DNA from: an uncultured Flavobacteriaceae bacterium
Lineage (GTDB): Bacteria; Bacteroidota; Bacteroidia; Flavobacteriales; Flavobacteriaceae
Length of the DNA stretch: 64,000 bases
Direction of reading: 5' to 3'
Assembly (NCBI GenBank): GCA_913065125.1
Contig: CAJYAG010000001.1
Location: forward strand, 496,001 to 560,000
Position 1 is the first letter of the stretch. Each line of letters begins with the position of its first letter. The translations under genes and the position numbers were made by a program. Positions 35,300-44,579 of the stretch are shown here, one piece after another. A model generated the notes under the pieces. That model was not told the origin of the DNA, ran no database searches, and worked only from the letters and a program-made list of their open reading frames with translations.

Positions 35300-36160
35300 T
35301 TAAAGGTCTAATTGTTTTGATGATCTATAATAACGCATAATAATATTTGGATCTGGCAACAAGGTTGTCAATGCTTTTTCTTTCCCAGGATAATCAAATT
35401 GAGACAATACATAGCGCATAGATTCTAGCCGCGCCGTTTTTTTATCGTTTGCTTTTACGATAATCCAAGGACAATAAGTTGTATGCGTTTTGCTAAACAT
35501 TTGTTCTTTATAATACGTGTATGTGTCCCACAATTCTTGCCCTTTTTCGTCAACAGGACTAAATTTCCATCTTTTTAAAGGGTTTTTTAGACGAGCATTA
35601 AAACGTGCTTTTTGAACTTCTTTTGAGATTGAATACCAAAACTTTATAATGATAATTCCGTCTTCATATAACATGTGCTCAAAATCTGGCACTTGCAACA
35701 TAAACCTATTGTATTGTTCTTTGGTGCAAAATCCCATAACAGGTTCAACTACTGCTCTATTGTACCAGCTTCTATCAAAAAAAACCATTTCTCCAGGGTT
35801 AGAAAGTTCTTTGATATATCTTCTAAAATACCATTGTCCTTTTTCTATTTCTGTAGGTTTTGTTAAAGCAACTAAATTTGTAGAACGCGGACTTAAATGC
35901 TCTGTAAAACGTCTAATATTTCCACCTTTACCAGCAGCATCTCTTCCTTCAAATAAAATAACCAACCGCTTTTTTTTCTTAGAAATATAGTGTTGTAATT
36001 TAACGAGTTCTACTTGTAAATTTCTTAATTCTTCTTCGTACAAAAAAGTGCTTTCTATCTTTTTATATGGAGTTTTTTTCTCTTTTATTTTATTTAATAA
36101 TTCTTCTCTTGAACTTATATTTTTTAGTTCTTCGAGAGTAAACAAATCGTTTTTACTCAT
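35300..36160 (-). CDS. Polyphosphate kinase 2 (PPK2), copy B
   Basis: The 286-residue product shares the PPK2 motifs with its neighbour: ILFEGRDAAGKGG (about 69-81), TKPTEIEKGQWYFRRYI and FFDRSWYNRAVVEPV, plus an extended C-terminus (ALTTLLPDPNIIMRYYRSSKQL) lacking in copy A. The two genes are on one transcript and have clearly diverged. Paralogous pairs are common in marine Bacteroidota; whether they form hetero-oligomers is unknown. Confidence 0.9.
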   Translation of the reverse strand: MSKNDLFTLEELKNISSREELLNKIKEKKTPYKKIESTFLYEEELRNLQVELVKLQHYISKKKKRLVILFEGRDAAGKGGNIRRFTEHLSPRSTNLVALTKPTEIEKGQWYFRRYIKELSNPGEMVFFDRSWYNRAVVEPVMGFCTKEQYNRFMLQVPDFEHMLYEDGIIIIKFWYSISKEVQKARFNARLKNPLKRWKFSPVDEKGQELWDTYTYYKEQMFSKTHTTYCPWIIVKANDKKTARLESMRYVLSQFDYPGKEKALTTLLPDPNIIMRYYRSSKQLDL

Positions 36161-36237
36161 ACTTAAAATTCAAAATTAACCTAACCTAAACTTACAAAAT
36201 TTTAATCTAAAACAAGAAGATAATCACTAACAAATTT

Positions 36238-36245
36238 TATATTTG
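36238..36245 (+). promoter_or_regulatory. -7 element directly before the LpxR-like gene
   Basis: TATATTTG ends 5 bases before the ATG, so the transcript is probably leaderless. Confidence 0.55.
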
Positions 36246-36250
36246 CTTTC

Positions 36251-37192
36251 ATGCGAATTATTGCTTTCCTATTTTTTAGCTGTGTCTCTTTTTTTTGTGT
36301 TGCACAAAACACGTACTCAAAAGAAATAAGCCTTATTTCTGATAATGACTTATATACTTCTGTGTATAGAGATCGATATTATACAAACGGCTTATTTTTA
36401 ACGTACAGAGTTGTTAAAAATGAAACTACAAATAATTTACCAAAGAAAATCTACAAATTTCAAACTGGCCATATGATGTTTACAGCTGTAAAATCTACCT
36501 TGCCATTTGCAAGCACTCATGACAGACCTTTTGCTGGATATCTATATGGTGGTTTTGGCATTAGTAGGTTTTATCCCTCAAATAATATACTTATTACAGA
36601 TTACGAAATAGGTATTATAGGTCCAGATGCTAAGGGTGAAGAATTACAAACTTTTATGCATGATGTGTATAATTATCCCAAACCTTTAGGTTGGAAACAT
36701 CAAATACAAAATGCATTTGCAATAAATTTTAATGCTCGTTATTTACATTATTTTGCTAAAATTAGTTCAAATACGCTAGACTTCAGTAGCTTTAATACTT
36801 TAAAAGCTGGAACAGTATTTACAAGTATTTCTTCAGGTGTTTATTCTAGATTTGGATTAAAAACCTTGCAACCTTTTTCTAATTCTGTTGCTTTTCATTC
36901 AAATTTAAATACCTCTTTTCAAAGTAATAGTGAATCTTTTATTTTTGTAAAACCAATGTTGAATTACACGCTATATGATGCAACTGTAGAAGGAAGTTTT
37001 TTAAACAAAACAAGTGCGGTTACTTTTGATGTAATGCCATTTCATTTTTCGTTAGAATTAGGATATCGTTATTATAGAAAACGCTTTTTATATGGTTATA
37101 CATACTCGTACCACACCAAAAAACTAAAAAGTTTAAGAGCTTCAAAAAGCAATTCTTATGGAAGTATTTATATAGGATATTATTTTAATTAA
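36251..37192 (+). CDS. LpxR-like outer-membrane lipid A deacylase
   Basis: The 313-residue product has a signal peptide ending near FFCVAQ and the family's DND...DRYYTNG motif (about residues 33-50), with DRPFAGYLYGG and a beta-barrel body ending in a strand. LpxR removes the 3'-acyloxyacyl group of lipid A at the outer membrane, using calcium. Flavobacterial homologues exist as DUF2219 members, and activity is inferred. The stop codon overlaps that of the helicase gene on the other strand. Confidence 0.75.
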   Translation: MRIIAFLFFSCVSFFCVAQNTYSKEISLISDNDLYTSVYRDRYYTNGLFLTYRVVKNETTNNLPKKIYKFQTGHMMFTAVKSTLPFASTHDRPFAGYLYGGFGISRFYPSNNILITDYEIGIIGPDAKGEELQTFMHDVYNYPKPLGWKHQIQNAFAINFNARYLHYFAKISSNTLDFSSFNTLKAGTVFTSISSGVYSRFGLKTLQPFSNSVAFHSNLNTSFQSNSESFIFVKPMLNYTLYDATVEGSFLNKTSAVTFDVMPFHFSLELGYRYYRKRFLYGYTYSYHTKKLKSLRASKSNSYGSIYIGYYFN

Positions 37193-38613
37193 TTGGTAAA
37201 ATAATCGTCTTTAAAACCAATTAAGTACAACTTTTCTTCTGCTCTTGTAATGGCGGTATATAACCAACGTAGGTAATCTTCATTTATTCCTTCTGGTAAA
37301 TATGGTTGCTCTACAAAAACCGTTTTCCATTGTCCACCTTGAGATTTATGACAAGTCATTGCATACGAAAACTTAATTTGCAAAGCATTAAAAAACTTAT
37401 TGTTTTTAACTGCTAATAATTGTTTGTACTTAGATTTTTCGTGTGCAAAATCCTCTCTAACTGCATGGTATAATTTATTAGATTCATCATATGTTAATGA
37501 TGGTGATTCGCTAGAGAGTGTGTCTAATAGTAAAACAGTTTCAAATGGTGGTTGATTCGGATAATCAATCATTCTAACTTCAACTTCTGAAAAACGAAAA
37601 CCGTACAATTCTTTTACAGATTTGATTCGTGTTATTTCACAAATATCACCATTGGCAATAAATCCTGCTTCAGAAGAATCTTTTAACCAATAATAATTAT
37701 TTTTTACAACCATTACATAATCGCCAGTAGAGATTTCGTTTTCTTGTCCACGTATTTTAGTCCTAATCTGCTCATTGTATTGATTGGCCCTTTTGTTAGA
37801 ACGCACAATAAACGCAGTATCTTCTACACCAATATTATCATAAGCAGATGTAATAGCATCTTCAATATCATATCCATCTTCTAACCTGATAATATCAGGA
37901 AAATTTAAATCGAATTGAAATTCTGTAGCGTTATGATGTATCAACATTCGTAAATGAGTTGCATTGGCAAGAATTCCTGAATTTTCATGCTGACGCATCA
38001 CTTCATCCAATTCTATCTCTGTAACATCTTTATGATAATCTAATTCTAAAGTTCTTGCTTCTAAAGCCGGACTAACATTTAACTTTACAGGTGGTAATTG
38101 TGCAGTATCACCAATAAAAATGATTTTACAGTTTTTTCCTGAGTACACATAATTGATTAAATCATCCAGTAAAGAGCCTGTTTCAAATAGTTTTGCATTG
38201 CTTGGTTTATCTGGAATCATTGAAGCTTCATCTATAATAAAAAGTGTGTTGGTGTGTTTGTTTGGTTGAATTACAAAATCTACAGAACCGTTTTGTTGCT
38301 TTTTAGGAAAATATATTTTTTTATGAATTGTAAATGCTTGCTTTTTAGAATAGCCAGAAATTACTTTTGCTGCGCGACCTGTTGGTGCTAATAAAACCGC
38401 TTTGACTCCAACTTTCCAAAGAGAATTTACAACGGTGCTAATGGTTGTTGTTTTACCAGTACCTGCGTACCCTTTCAGTAAAAACAAGGCACGATTATTG
38501 TTGTCAAATATAAAACCTGACAGTTCATCTAACAATTTTTGTTGCTTTATTGTTGGCTCAAAAGGAAACTTTTGAAGAAGTTCTTTATAAAAATCTGCGT
38601 TGTTTTTTATCAT
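37189..38613 (-). CDS. RecD-like ATP-dependent DNA helicase
   Basis: The 474-residue product has the 1B helicase motifs: LKGYAGTGKTTT (Walker A, about 43-54), IIDEASMIPD (motif II), GDTAQLPPV (motif III) and the C-terminal YAMTCHKSQGGQW plus LYTAITRAEEKL. It resembles RecD2/Dda-type 5'-3' helicases but is much shorter than RecD2 because it lacks the long N-terminal region. It is common in Bacteroidota and probably acts in DNA repair or recombination. It stands alone on this strand and converges on the LpxR-like gene. Confidence 0.88.
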   Translation of the reverse strand: MIKNNADFYKELLQKFPFEPTIKQQKLLDELSGFIFDNNNRALFLLKGYAGTGKTTTISTVVNSLWKVGVKAVLLAPTGRAAKVISGYSKKQAFTIHKKIYFPKKQQNGSVDFVIQPNKHTNTLFIIDEASMIPDKPSNAKLFETGSLLDDLINYVYSGKNCKIIFIGDTAQLPPVKLNVSPALEARTLELDYHKDVTEIELDEVMRQHENSGILANATHLRMLIHHNATEFQFDLNFPDIIRLEDGYDIEDAITSAYDNIGVEDTAFIVRSNKRANQYNEQIRTKIRGQENEISTGDYVMVVKNNYYWLKDSSEAGFIANGDICEITRIKSVKELYGFRFSEVEVRMIDYPNQPPFETVLLLDTLSSESPSLTYDESNKLYHAVREDFAHEKSKYKQLLAVKNNKFFNALQIKFSYAMTCHKSQGGQWKTVFVEQPYLPEGINEDYLRWLYTAITRAEEKLYLIGFKDDYFTN

Positions 38614-38680
38614 AAATTTTCAAAATTCAAATATAGGAATTGATTTATGCATAAAAATTTTTATCATTAAAAAAAAATTG

Positions 38681-38688
38681 TAGATTTG
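38681..38688 (+). promoter_or_regulatory. -7 element of the 38715 operon
   Basis: TAGATTTG, 26 bases before the start codon. Confidence 0.5.
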
Positions 38689-38714
38689 CGAATACTCATT
38701 TAAAAACTATACGA

Positions 38715-39452
38715 ATGTTAATTACTATTATTGCCGCTATTATTGTTACTGGTGCTATTGCATTTTTAATCGTAAAATACTTACCGCTAAAATTAAGACC
38801 TATAGTATCTATACTATTATTAGTATTAGCAGTTTTCTTAACTTGGAAAATATATGATGGTGTTATGAAGCCAATTAATTTTCATAAAAACAAAAAAGTT
38901 GTGTATGAGAAAGTTATCAATCAGTTAAAAATGATTAGAGATGCTGAAGTTGCACATAAAGAAGTTACAGGTAAATATTCTAAAAGCATTAGTGGATTAA
39001 TTCAGTTTATTGATACTGCTCAATTAGCTTTAACAAATACAACTACTGTAGTTGAAAAAGTAAACAAAGGAACGAAATGGCAGCCAATTATGGTAGATGT
39101 TGAAAAAAGAGTAACAGATACTATTGGGTACGAGCCTGTTTTAGATAGATTTAAAGGTAGAGATTACAAAGGCATGGCTAAGATTCCTGGAACTGATAAA
39201 GAATTTTCTTTAGAAGTTGGAATGGTTGATAAGTTTAATGTTCAAGTGGATGTGTTCTTTGCAAAAGCAAACAAAATTGATGTTTTAAAAGGAATGGATC
39301 CTTCTTTAGTAAAACAAGAATTAGAAGCAAATACTTCTGACGAAATCAAAGGTGAGTTTATATCTGTAGGTTCTTTAAACGAAGTAACAACTGGAGGTAA
39401 CTGGCCACCATCTTATGACAAAAACGATCGTGCGACAAAAGACGATAAATAA
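38715..39452 (+). CDS. Conserved membrane-anchored protein of unknown function
   Basis: The 245-residue product starts with two hydrophobic stretches (about residues 2-20 and 28-48), then a soluble part with alternating charged helices and strands. I recognise no motif or family. It is the first gene of an operon with the DUF3822 protein (38-base overlap) and rsmD, which suggests a conserved cluster of unknown purpose. The C-terminus (GGNWPPSYDKNDR) is coded by the same DNA as the beginning of the next gene. Confidence 0.7.
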   Translation: MLITIIAAIIVTGAIAFLIVKYLPLKLRPIVSILLLVLAVFLTWKIYDGVMKPINFHKNKKVVYEKVINQLKMIRDAEVAHKEVTGKYSKSISGLIQFIDTAQLALTNTTTVVEKVNKGTKWQPIMVDVEKRVTDTIGYEPVLDRFKGRDYKGMAKIPGTDKEFSLEVGMVDKFNVQVDVFFAKANKIDVLKGMDPSLVKQELEANTSDEIKGEFISVGSLNEVTTGGNWPPSYDKNDRATKDDK

Positions 39453-40254
39453 AATTATAAAAGACCCTTATAGAAAAGAAATATCCATCCAATTTAGTTT
39501 GGATGGATTTTCTTTTTGTATCTGTAATTCTGACACAAAAGAATTACAGCATTTTACTACGCATACTTTTGAAAATTCTGTTGCAACTCCAGAATTGCTA
39601 TTGTCTAAAATTGAAGAATTATTTAATGAAAATACAGTATTAAAACAAGAGTTTGAAACTGTTACTATCATTCATCAAAACAATTTGGCTACACTTGTTC
39701 CTGCAGCTTTATTTAATGAAAATGAATTGCAATTGTATTTAGATTACAACATAAAAACACTTGCAAACGATTTTATTGCATTTGATAGTTTAACTCAGTT
39801 AGACATTAAAAATGTGTATGTTCCGTACATCAACATCAATAATTATTTCTTTCAGCAATTTGGTGAGTTTGACTATAAACATTATGCAACTGTGTTGATT
39901 GATAAGTTAATTTTACATTCTAAAAACAACACAGACAAACATTTTTATGTAAATGTTGCTGCTTCTAATTTTGATATTGTTGTTATAGAAAATTCAAAAT
40001 TATTGTTTTACAATTCATTTTCTTTCAGCACTAAAGAAGATTTTATTTACTACATTTTATTTACAGCTGAACAATTAAAATTAAATCCAGAATCGTTTTT
40101 ACTATACTTTATTGGAGATATCGAAAAAGATTCTGAAATTTATCACATCACATATCAATACATCAGAAATGTAGCATTTATCAAACTAAATATTCCTTTC
40201 TTTAATGAAGAGGAAGATATTTCTAATCACTCACATTATACAATACTACCATAA
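39415..40254 (+). CDS. DUF3822 family protein
   Basis: The 279-residue product has the pattern of DUF3822, an actin/Hsp70-like ATPase-fold family found in Bacteroidota, with blocks such as QFSLDGFSFCI, a central VYVPYININNYFF and a C-terminal IRNVAFIKL. The function is unknown, but the gene is nearly always next to rsmD. Its ATG at 39415 lies inside the previous gene (38 bases overlap) and its stop touches the rsmD start codon, so the three are coupled. There is no signal peptide. Confidence 0.8.
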   Translation: MTKTIVRQKTINKIIKDPYRKEISIQFSLDGFSFCICNSDTKELQHFTTHTFENSVATPELLLSKIEELFNENTVLKQEFETVTIIHQNNLATLVPAALFNENELQLYLDYNIKTLANDFIAFDSLTQLDIKNVYVPYININNYFFQQFGEFDYKHYATVLIDKLILHSKNNTDKHFYVNVAASNFDIVVIENSKLLFYNSFSFSTKEDFIYYILFTAEQLKLNPESFLLYFIGDIEKDSEIYHITYQYIRNVAFIKLNIPFFNEEEDISNHSHYTILP

Positions 40255-40797
40255 ATGAGAATTATCTCTGGAAAACACAAAGGGAAAAGATTAACTGCTC
40301 CTAAAAACTTGCCTGTAAGACCAACTACAGATATGGCAAAGGAATCTTTGTTTAATATCATTAACAACAATTATTACTTCGAAAATGTTGATGTAATTGA
40401 TTTATTTGCTGGAACCGGAAATATCAGTTTTGAATTTGCTTCTAGAGGAACAAAAACCATTTACAGTATAGATCAACACTTTGGTTGCGTAAAATACATC
40501 AATACTATTTCTAAAGAGCTCGATTTAAACATAAACACATACAAAAGCGATGTCTATAAGTTTTTAGAAAAAACACCTTTAAAAGCTGATCTTATTTTTG
40601 CAGATCCTCCTTATGATTTTGAAGCGGAACAGTTTCTAAAAATCGCAGAAATTATTTTTGATAGAAAACTTTTAAATGACGATGGTTTGTTAATTATAGA
40701 ACATTCTAAACATACTGATATTTCTACACATCCAAATTTTAGTTATGCTAAAAAGTATGGCGGAAATGTATTTAGTTTTTTTGAGTATCTTGAGTAG
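40255..40797 (+). CDS. rsmD: 16S rRNA (guanine966-N2)-methyltransferase
   Basis: The 180-residue product has the RsmD signature: it starts MRIISGKHKGKRL, has the S-adenosylmethionine-binding segment DLFAGTGNISFE (about 47-58) and the catalytic motif ADPPYDF (about 119-125). The enzyme methylates G966 of 16S rRNA. The ATG follows the stop codon of the DUF3822 gene without a gap, indicating translational coupling. Confidence 0.95.
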   Translation: MRIISGKHKGKRLTAPKNLPVRPTTDMAKESLFNIINNNYYFENVDVIDLFAGTGNISFEFASRGTKTIYSIDQHFGCVKYINTISKELDLNINTYKSDVYKFLEKTPLKADLIFADPPYDFEAEQFLKIAEIIFDRKLLNDDGLLIIEHSKHTDISTHPNFSYAKKYGGNVFSFFEYLE

Positions 40798-40818
40798 TCT
40801 TTTAAATCCTATCTTAGA

Positions 40819-42156
40819 ATGAATTCTCAAAAGAAAATGCTACTTATTTTAATTATTTTTCTATTAACACAACCATTCCAGACAAATGCACAAACAACCG
40901 AAATCCCTAAAGAACAACGATTAGCTTGGTTTAAAGATGCAAAACTCGGTATTTTTATTCACTGGGGAATATATGCTGTGAACGGAATAGACGAATCTTG
41001 GTCTTTTTACAACAATTATATTTCATATACAGATTATATGAAACAACTAAACGGATTTACTGCTAAAAAATACAATCCTTCAAAGTGGGCAAAACTCATT
41101 AAAGAAAGTGGTGCAAAATATACTGTGATTACCACAAAACACCATGATGGTGTTGCACTTTGGAATACTAAACAAAACGATTTAAGTGTTGTTAAAAAAA
41201 CACCCGCTAAACGAGATTTAATTACGCCTTTTGTAAATGCTGTTAGAAAAGAAAATTTAAAAGTTGGTCTGTACTTTTCGTTGTTAGACTGGTCGCATCC
41301 AGAGTATCCTGGGTTCACAAGAACAAAAACGAAATATACCAATGACGATAAAAAGTGGCAAGCGTTTACAAAATTTAATTTTGGGCAACTCAATGAATTA
41401 ACTAAATTCAATCCAGATTTGTATTGGTTTGATGGAGATTGGGAACAAACAGCTGACAAATGGAAAGCAAAAGAAATCAGGCAATTATTATTGAAGAAAA
41501 ACCCACATACATTTATCAATTCTAGATTGCAAGGTTACGGTGATTATGCAACACCAGAACAAGGTGTTCCGATAACAAAACCATTAACTGATTTTTGGGA
41601 ATTATGCATGACTATGAATAATTCTTGGGGTTATCAACCAAACGATACAAATTACAAAACAGTAAATCAATTGATTCGGATTTTAGTGGATTGTATCAGT
41701 ATGGGTGGAAATTTATTGTTAGACATTGCACCAAAACCAGACGGAACAATTCCAGAAGAACAAGTTGAAATTTTACAGGGAATTGGACGTTGGACAAACA
41801 AACATAAGGAAGCTATTTACGGAACAAGAGCTGGAATTCCGCACGGACATTTTAATGGTTATACCGCATTATCTAAAGACAAAACCACCTTGTATTTATA
41901 TCTTGATAACAAACCAAACGGACCTTTATTAATTAAAGGTTTAAAGAGTAAAGTAAATAGAGTTTGGGTTGTTGGGAACGGTACAAAATTGTCCCACAAA
42001 GTAGTTGGAAAACAATATTGGAGTGATATTCCTGGTTTGTTATATATTGATGTACCTGAAAAAGTTCAAGACAAAGACGTAACCGTAATTGCAATTCTTT
42101 TAAAGGGAAAAGTTGATTTATATCGAGAAGAAATTAAAGCAATAGAAAGCAATTAA
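40819..42156 (+). CDS. GH29 alpha-L-fucosidase, secreted
   Basis: The 445-residue product has a signal peptide (hydrophobic residues 5-20, cleavage near TNAQ) and the GH29 pattern: FIHWGIYAV, TTKHHDGVALW, and YWFDGDWEQ containing the likely nucleophile aspartate. GH29 enzymes release L-fucose from glycans, here probably algal or host polysaccharides taken in from outside. No SusC/SusD or other sugar genes are nearby, so it is an isolated degradative gene. The C-terminal beta domain is normal length. Confidence 0.9.
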   Translation: MNSQKKMLLILIIFLLTQPFQTNAQTTEIPKEQRLAWFKDAKLGIFIHWGIYAVNGIDESWSFYNNYISYTDYMKQLNGFTAKKYNPSKWAKLIKESGAKYTVITTKHHDGVALWNTKQNDLSVVKKTPAKRDLITPFVNAVRKENLKVGLYFSLLDWSHPEYPGFTRTKTKYTNDDKKWQAFTKFNFGQLNELTKFNPDLYWFDGDWEQTADKWKAKEIRQLLLKKNPHTFINSRLQGYGDYATPEQGVPITKPLTDFWELCMTMNNSWGYQPNDTNYKTVNQLIRILVDCISMGGNLLLDIAPKPDGTIPEEQVEILQGIGRWTNKHKEAIYGTRAGIPHGHFNGYTALSKDKTTLYLYLDNKPNGPLLIKGLKSKVNRVWVVGNGTKLSHKVVGKQYWSDIPGLLYIDVPEKVQDKDVTVIAILLKGKVDLYREEIKAIESN

Positions 42157-42239
42157 ATACTTCTAATAAGTAGTGTTGTTAGCAAAAAAGAAACAACAAA
42201 TACAATAAGTGCAATGATATATAATTTCTTAGGTTTCAT
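42153..42239 (-). CDS. Very small single-span membrane peptide
   Basis: A 28-residue reading frame, MKPKKLYIIALIVF plus VVSFLLTTLLIRSI, forms one hydrophobic helix with a basic N-terminus. It starts 3 bases after the stop of the MoxR gene on the same strand and overlaps the stop codon of the fucosidase gene on the other strand by two bases. The position and topology fit a small co-transcribed membrane peptide, but it could also be the remnant of a longer gene cut short at this junction. Confidence 0.45.
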   Translation of the reverse strand: MKPKKLYIIALIVFVVSFLLTTLLIRSI

Positions 42240-42242
42240 TGT

Positions 42243-43196
42243 TTAAAGTAATGACGTAATTATTGCATTTATTGTAATACCTTCTGCTTCTGCTTTGTAG
42301 TTTTTTACAACTCTGTGTGATAAAATAGGAATTGCAACAGCCTTTACATCTTCAATATCTGGAGAAAACTTACCATTTATTGCAGCATGTGCCTTTGCTG
42401 CCAAAATTAAATTTTGAGAGGCTCTTGGCCCTGCTCCCCAATCTATATAATTTTTAACAAAATCAGATGCATTGGCTTCTTTTGGTCTTGTTTTACTAAC
42501 CAAAGAAACAGCATATTCTACCACATTATCTGCAACAGGTATCTTTCTAATTAATTTTTGAACTTCTATGATTTCTTGACTAGAAAATATTGAATTTACT
42601 TCTTGTAATTCATTGGAAGTTGTGTTTTTTACAACTGCCACTTCTTCTGCAAAAGAAGGATATTCTAAATGAATAGAAAACATAAAACGATCTAATTGTG
42701 CTTCTGGCAAAGGATAGGTTCCTTCTTGCTCTATTGGATTTTGAGTTGCCAACACATAAAAAGGCAATTCTAATTTATAATGATGACCAGCAACAGTTAC
42801 AGAACGTTCTTGCATAGCTTCTAGTAAAGCAGCTTGCGTTTTTGGTGGCGTTCTATTTATTTCATCAGCTAAAATAATATTACTAAAAATTGGTCCTTTT
42901 ATAAAAGTGAATTTTCTGTTTTCATCTAAAATTTCACTCCCTAAAATATCTGAAGGCATTAAATCTGGAGTAAACTGTATTCTTTTAAAATCTAATCCTA
43001 ATGTATCAGAAACGGTATGAACCAATAATGTTTTTGCCAAACCAGGAACACCAATTAATAAAGAATGTCCCCCACAAAAAACAGAAAGTAGCACAAAATT
43101 AACTGCGTCTGTTTGACCAACAATTACTTTTGAAATTTCTTTTTTTAGTAGTTTCGTTTTTTCTACTAATTGCTCAATTGCAGCTACATCAGACAT
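42243..43196 (-). CDS. MoxR-type AAA ATPase
   Basis: The 317-residue product has LLIGVPGLAKT (Walker A), IILADEINRTPPKTQAALLEAM (Walker B) and YPLPEAQLDRFMF (arginine-finger region) of MoxR AAA+ ATPases, which act as chaperones with VWA-domain or DUF58 partners. The usual DUF58/BatA genes are not next to it; instead it is the last full gene of an operon with three chaperone-like PpiC proteins. A role in envelope protein assembly is a reasonable inference. Confidence 0.92.
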   Translation of the reverse strand: MSDVAAIEQLVEKTKLLKKEISKVIVGQTDAVNFVLLSVFCGGHSLLIGVPGLAKTLLVHTVSDTLGLDFKRIQFTPDLMPSDILGSEILDENRKFTFIKGPIFSNIILADEINRTPPKTQAALLEAMQERSVTVAGHHYKLELPFYVLATQNPIEQEGTYPLPEAQLDRFMFSIHLEYPSFAEEVAVVKNTTSNELQEVNSIFSSQEIIEVQKLIRKIPVADNVVEYAVSLVSKTRPKEANASDFVKNYIDWGAGPRASQNLILAAKAHAAINGKFSPDIEDVKAVAIPILSHRVVKNYKAEAEGITINAIITSLL

Positions 43197-43202
43197 TAAA
43201 TA

Positions 43203-44579
43203 CTAGTTTTCTTTTCTCCAATTTCTTTGAAACTCACATTTGTTGTATTTATCGTTAATCTTTATGTAAGTATCTTTTATTTTGTTTTTAGACCATTTGG
43301 TAATGTTCTCCTCTTTTTTCTTTTGTAAAGCTAATTTCTGAATCTTAACATAATCATTTACTAAATCTGCTTTATGTGTAAGCGTTCTATCTTTCATATA
43401 GATGATTTTGTACATCTTTTCATTTTGCTGAGTTTCATCATAGAAAGGTTCAGTAATTTCTCCTTTTTTAGTGTTGATAACCTTAGCATACAAAGATGGA
43501 TCCATTCTTGTTAAATCAAAACGAGTTTCATTTGTATATGGATTCATAATCATTCCTCCACTATTTTTGGTGTCTTTATCTTCAGAATATTTTACAACCG
43601 CTTCTTCAAAAGTAATTTTTCCGTCAATAATTTCTTTTCTAATTTTTTCTATCTTCTCTTTTATTTCCTGAATTTTAGAATCTAAAATTTCTGGTTGCAT
43701 TAAAATGTGTGAAACCGTTCTTGTTTTCCCTTTTACTGCATGAAGTTGTATAATATGATATCCAAATAAAGTTTTAAAGGGTTCTGAAACCTGACCAACA
43801 TCAAGTGAAAAAGCAACTTCTTTAAACTCTTTAATAAACTGACTTTCTTTTGTTACATCTAACTGACCACCATTTTGAGCCGCAGTAGGATCATCTGAAT
43901 TTAAAACAGCCTTTAGTTTAAAACTGGCTCCGGCTTCAATTTCTTCTTTAAGCTGAGTTAGTCTTTTAATAATTCTATCGTTTTCTTCTTGCGTTGGTTC
44001 TGCATAAAGAACAATTTGCGCCATTTCTATCTCCGCTTGAAACTCTGGAAGTTCATTTTTCGCTTTTAATCCATTAAAATAAATACGAACTTCTTCGGGA
44101 GTTACATCAACTCCTTCATTAATCTTTTGTTGTTCTTTGGCTACTAAAGCATTTTCTCTTTCTATAGTAAAAAGTTCTGTTCTTAAATCTTTTAAATCGT
44201 TAAACCCATATTGTTTAACCACTTTTTCTATAGAACCAAATTCTTGTGTGAAATAGGCTAAATTTCTATCTACAGCAGCGTTCACTTCTGTTTCTGTAAC
44301 TAATACGCTGTCTATTACTGCATGATGAGAAAGTAATTTTTGAAGCATTAATTGCTCTAACATTTCGCAGTCAGAAATTTTAATTTTCCCTTCGCTACGT
44401 TGTTCAATATCTAATTTAAACTTTGCTATATCTGAGCTTAATACTACGTTTTTTCCTATTACAACATCTACTCCATCTATTTTATTCATTTGAGCTTGTG
44501 CTGTGATGGTAAACAGCGCCATTATGAAAATAAATACTGGATTATTAATACTCTTTAAAATTTTTGTTCTGAATTGCAT
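43203..44579 (-). CDS. SurA-like peptidyl-prolyl isomerase, periplasmic
   Basis: The 458-residue product starts with a signal peptide (cleavage near ITAQAQ, about 30) and has a SurA N-terminal helical region and two parvulin (PPIC) domains (about 175-280 and 285-400; FGYHIIQLHAVKG and RTVSHILMQ). SurA helps outer-membrane proteins fold in the periplasm. The start overlaps the stop of the upstream gene by 35 bases. A shorter start at an internal ATG would lose the basic N-terminus of the signal peptide, so the long form is preferred. Confidence 0.9.
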   Translation of the reverse strand: MQFRTKILKSINNPVFIFIMALFTITAQAQMNKIDGVDVVIGKNVVLSSDIAKFKLDIEQRSEGKIKISDCEMLEQLMLQKLLSHHAVIDSVLVTETEVNAAVDRNLAYFTQEFGSIEKVVKQYGFNDLKDLRTELFTIERENALVAKEQQKINEGVDVTPEEVRIYFNGLKAKNELPEFQAEIEMAQIVLYAEPTQEENDRIIKRLTQLKEEIEAGASFKLKAVLNSDDPTAAQNGGQLDVTKESQFIKEFKEVAFSLDVGQVSEPFKTLFGYHIIQLHAVKGKTRTVSHILMQPEILDSKIQEIKEKIEKIRKEIIDGKITFEEAVVKYSEDKDTKNSGGMIMNPYTNETRFDLTRMDPSLYAKVINTKKGEITEPFYDETQQNEKMYKIIYMKDRTLTHKADLVNDYVKIQKLALQKKKEENITKWSKNKIKDTYIKINDKYNKCEFQRNWRKEN

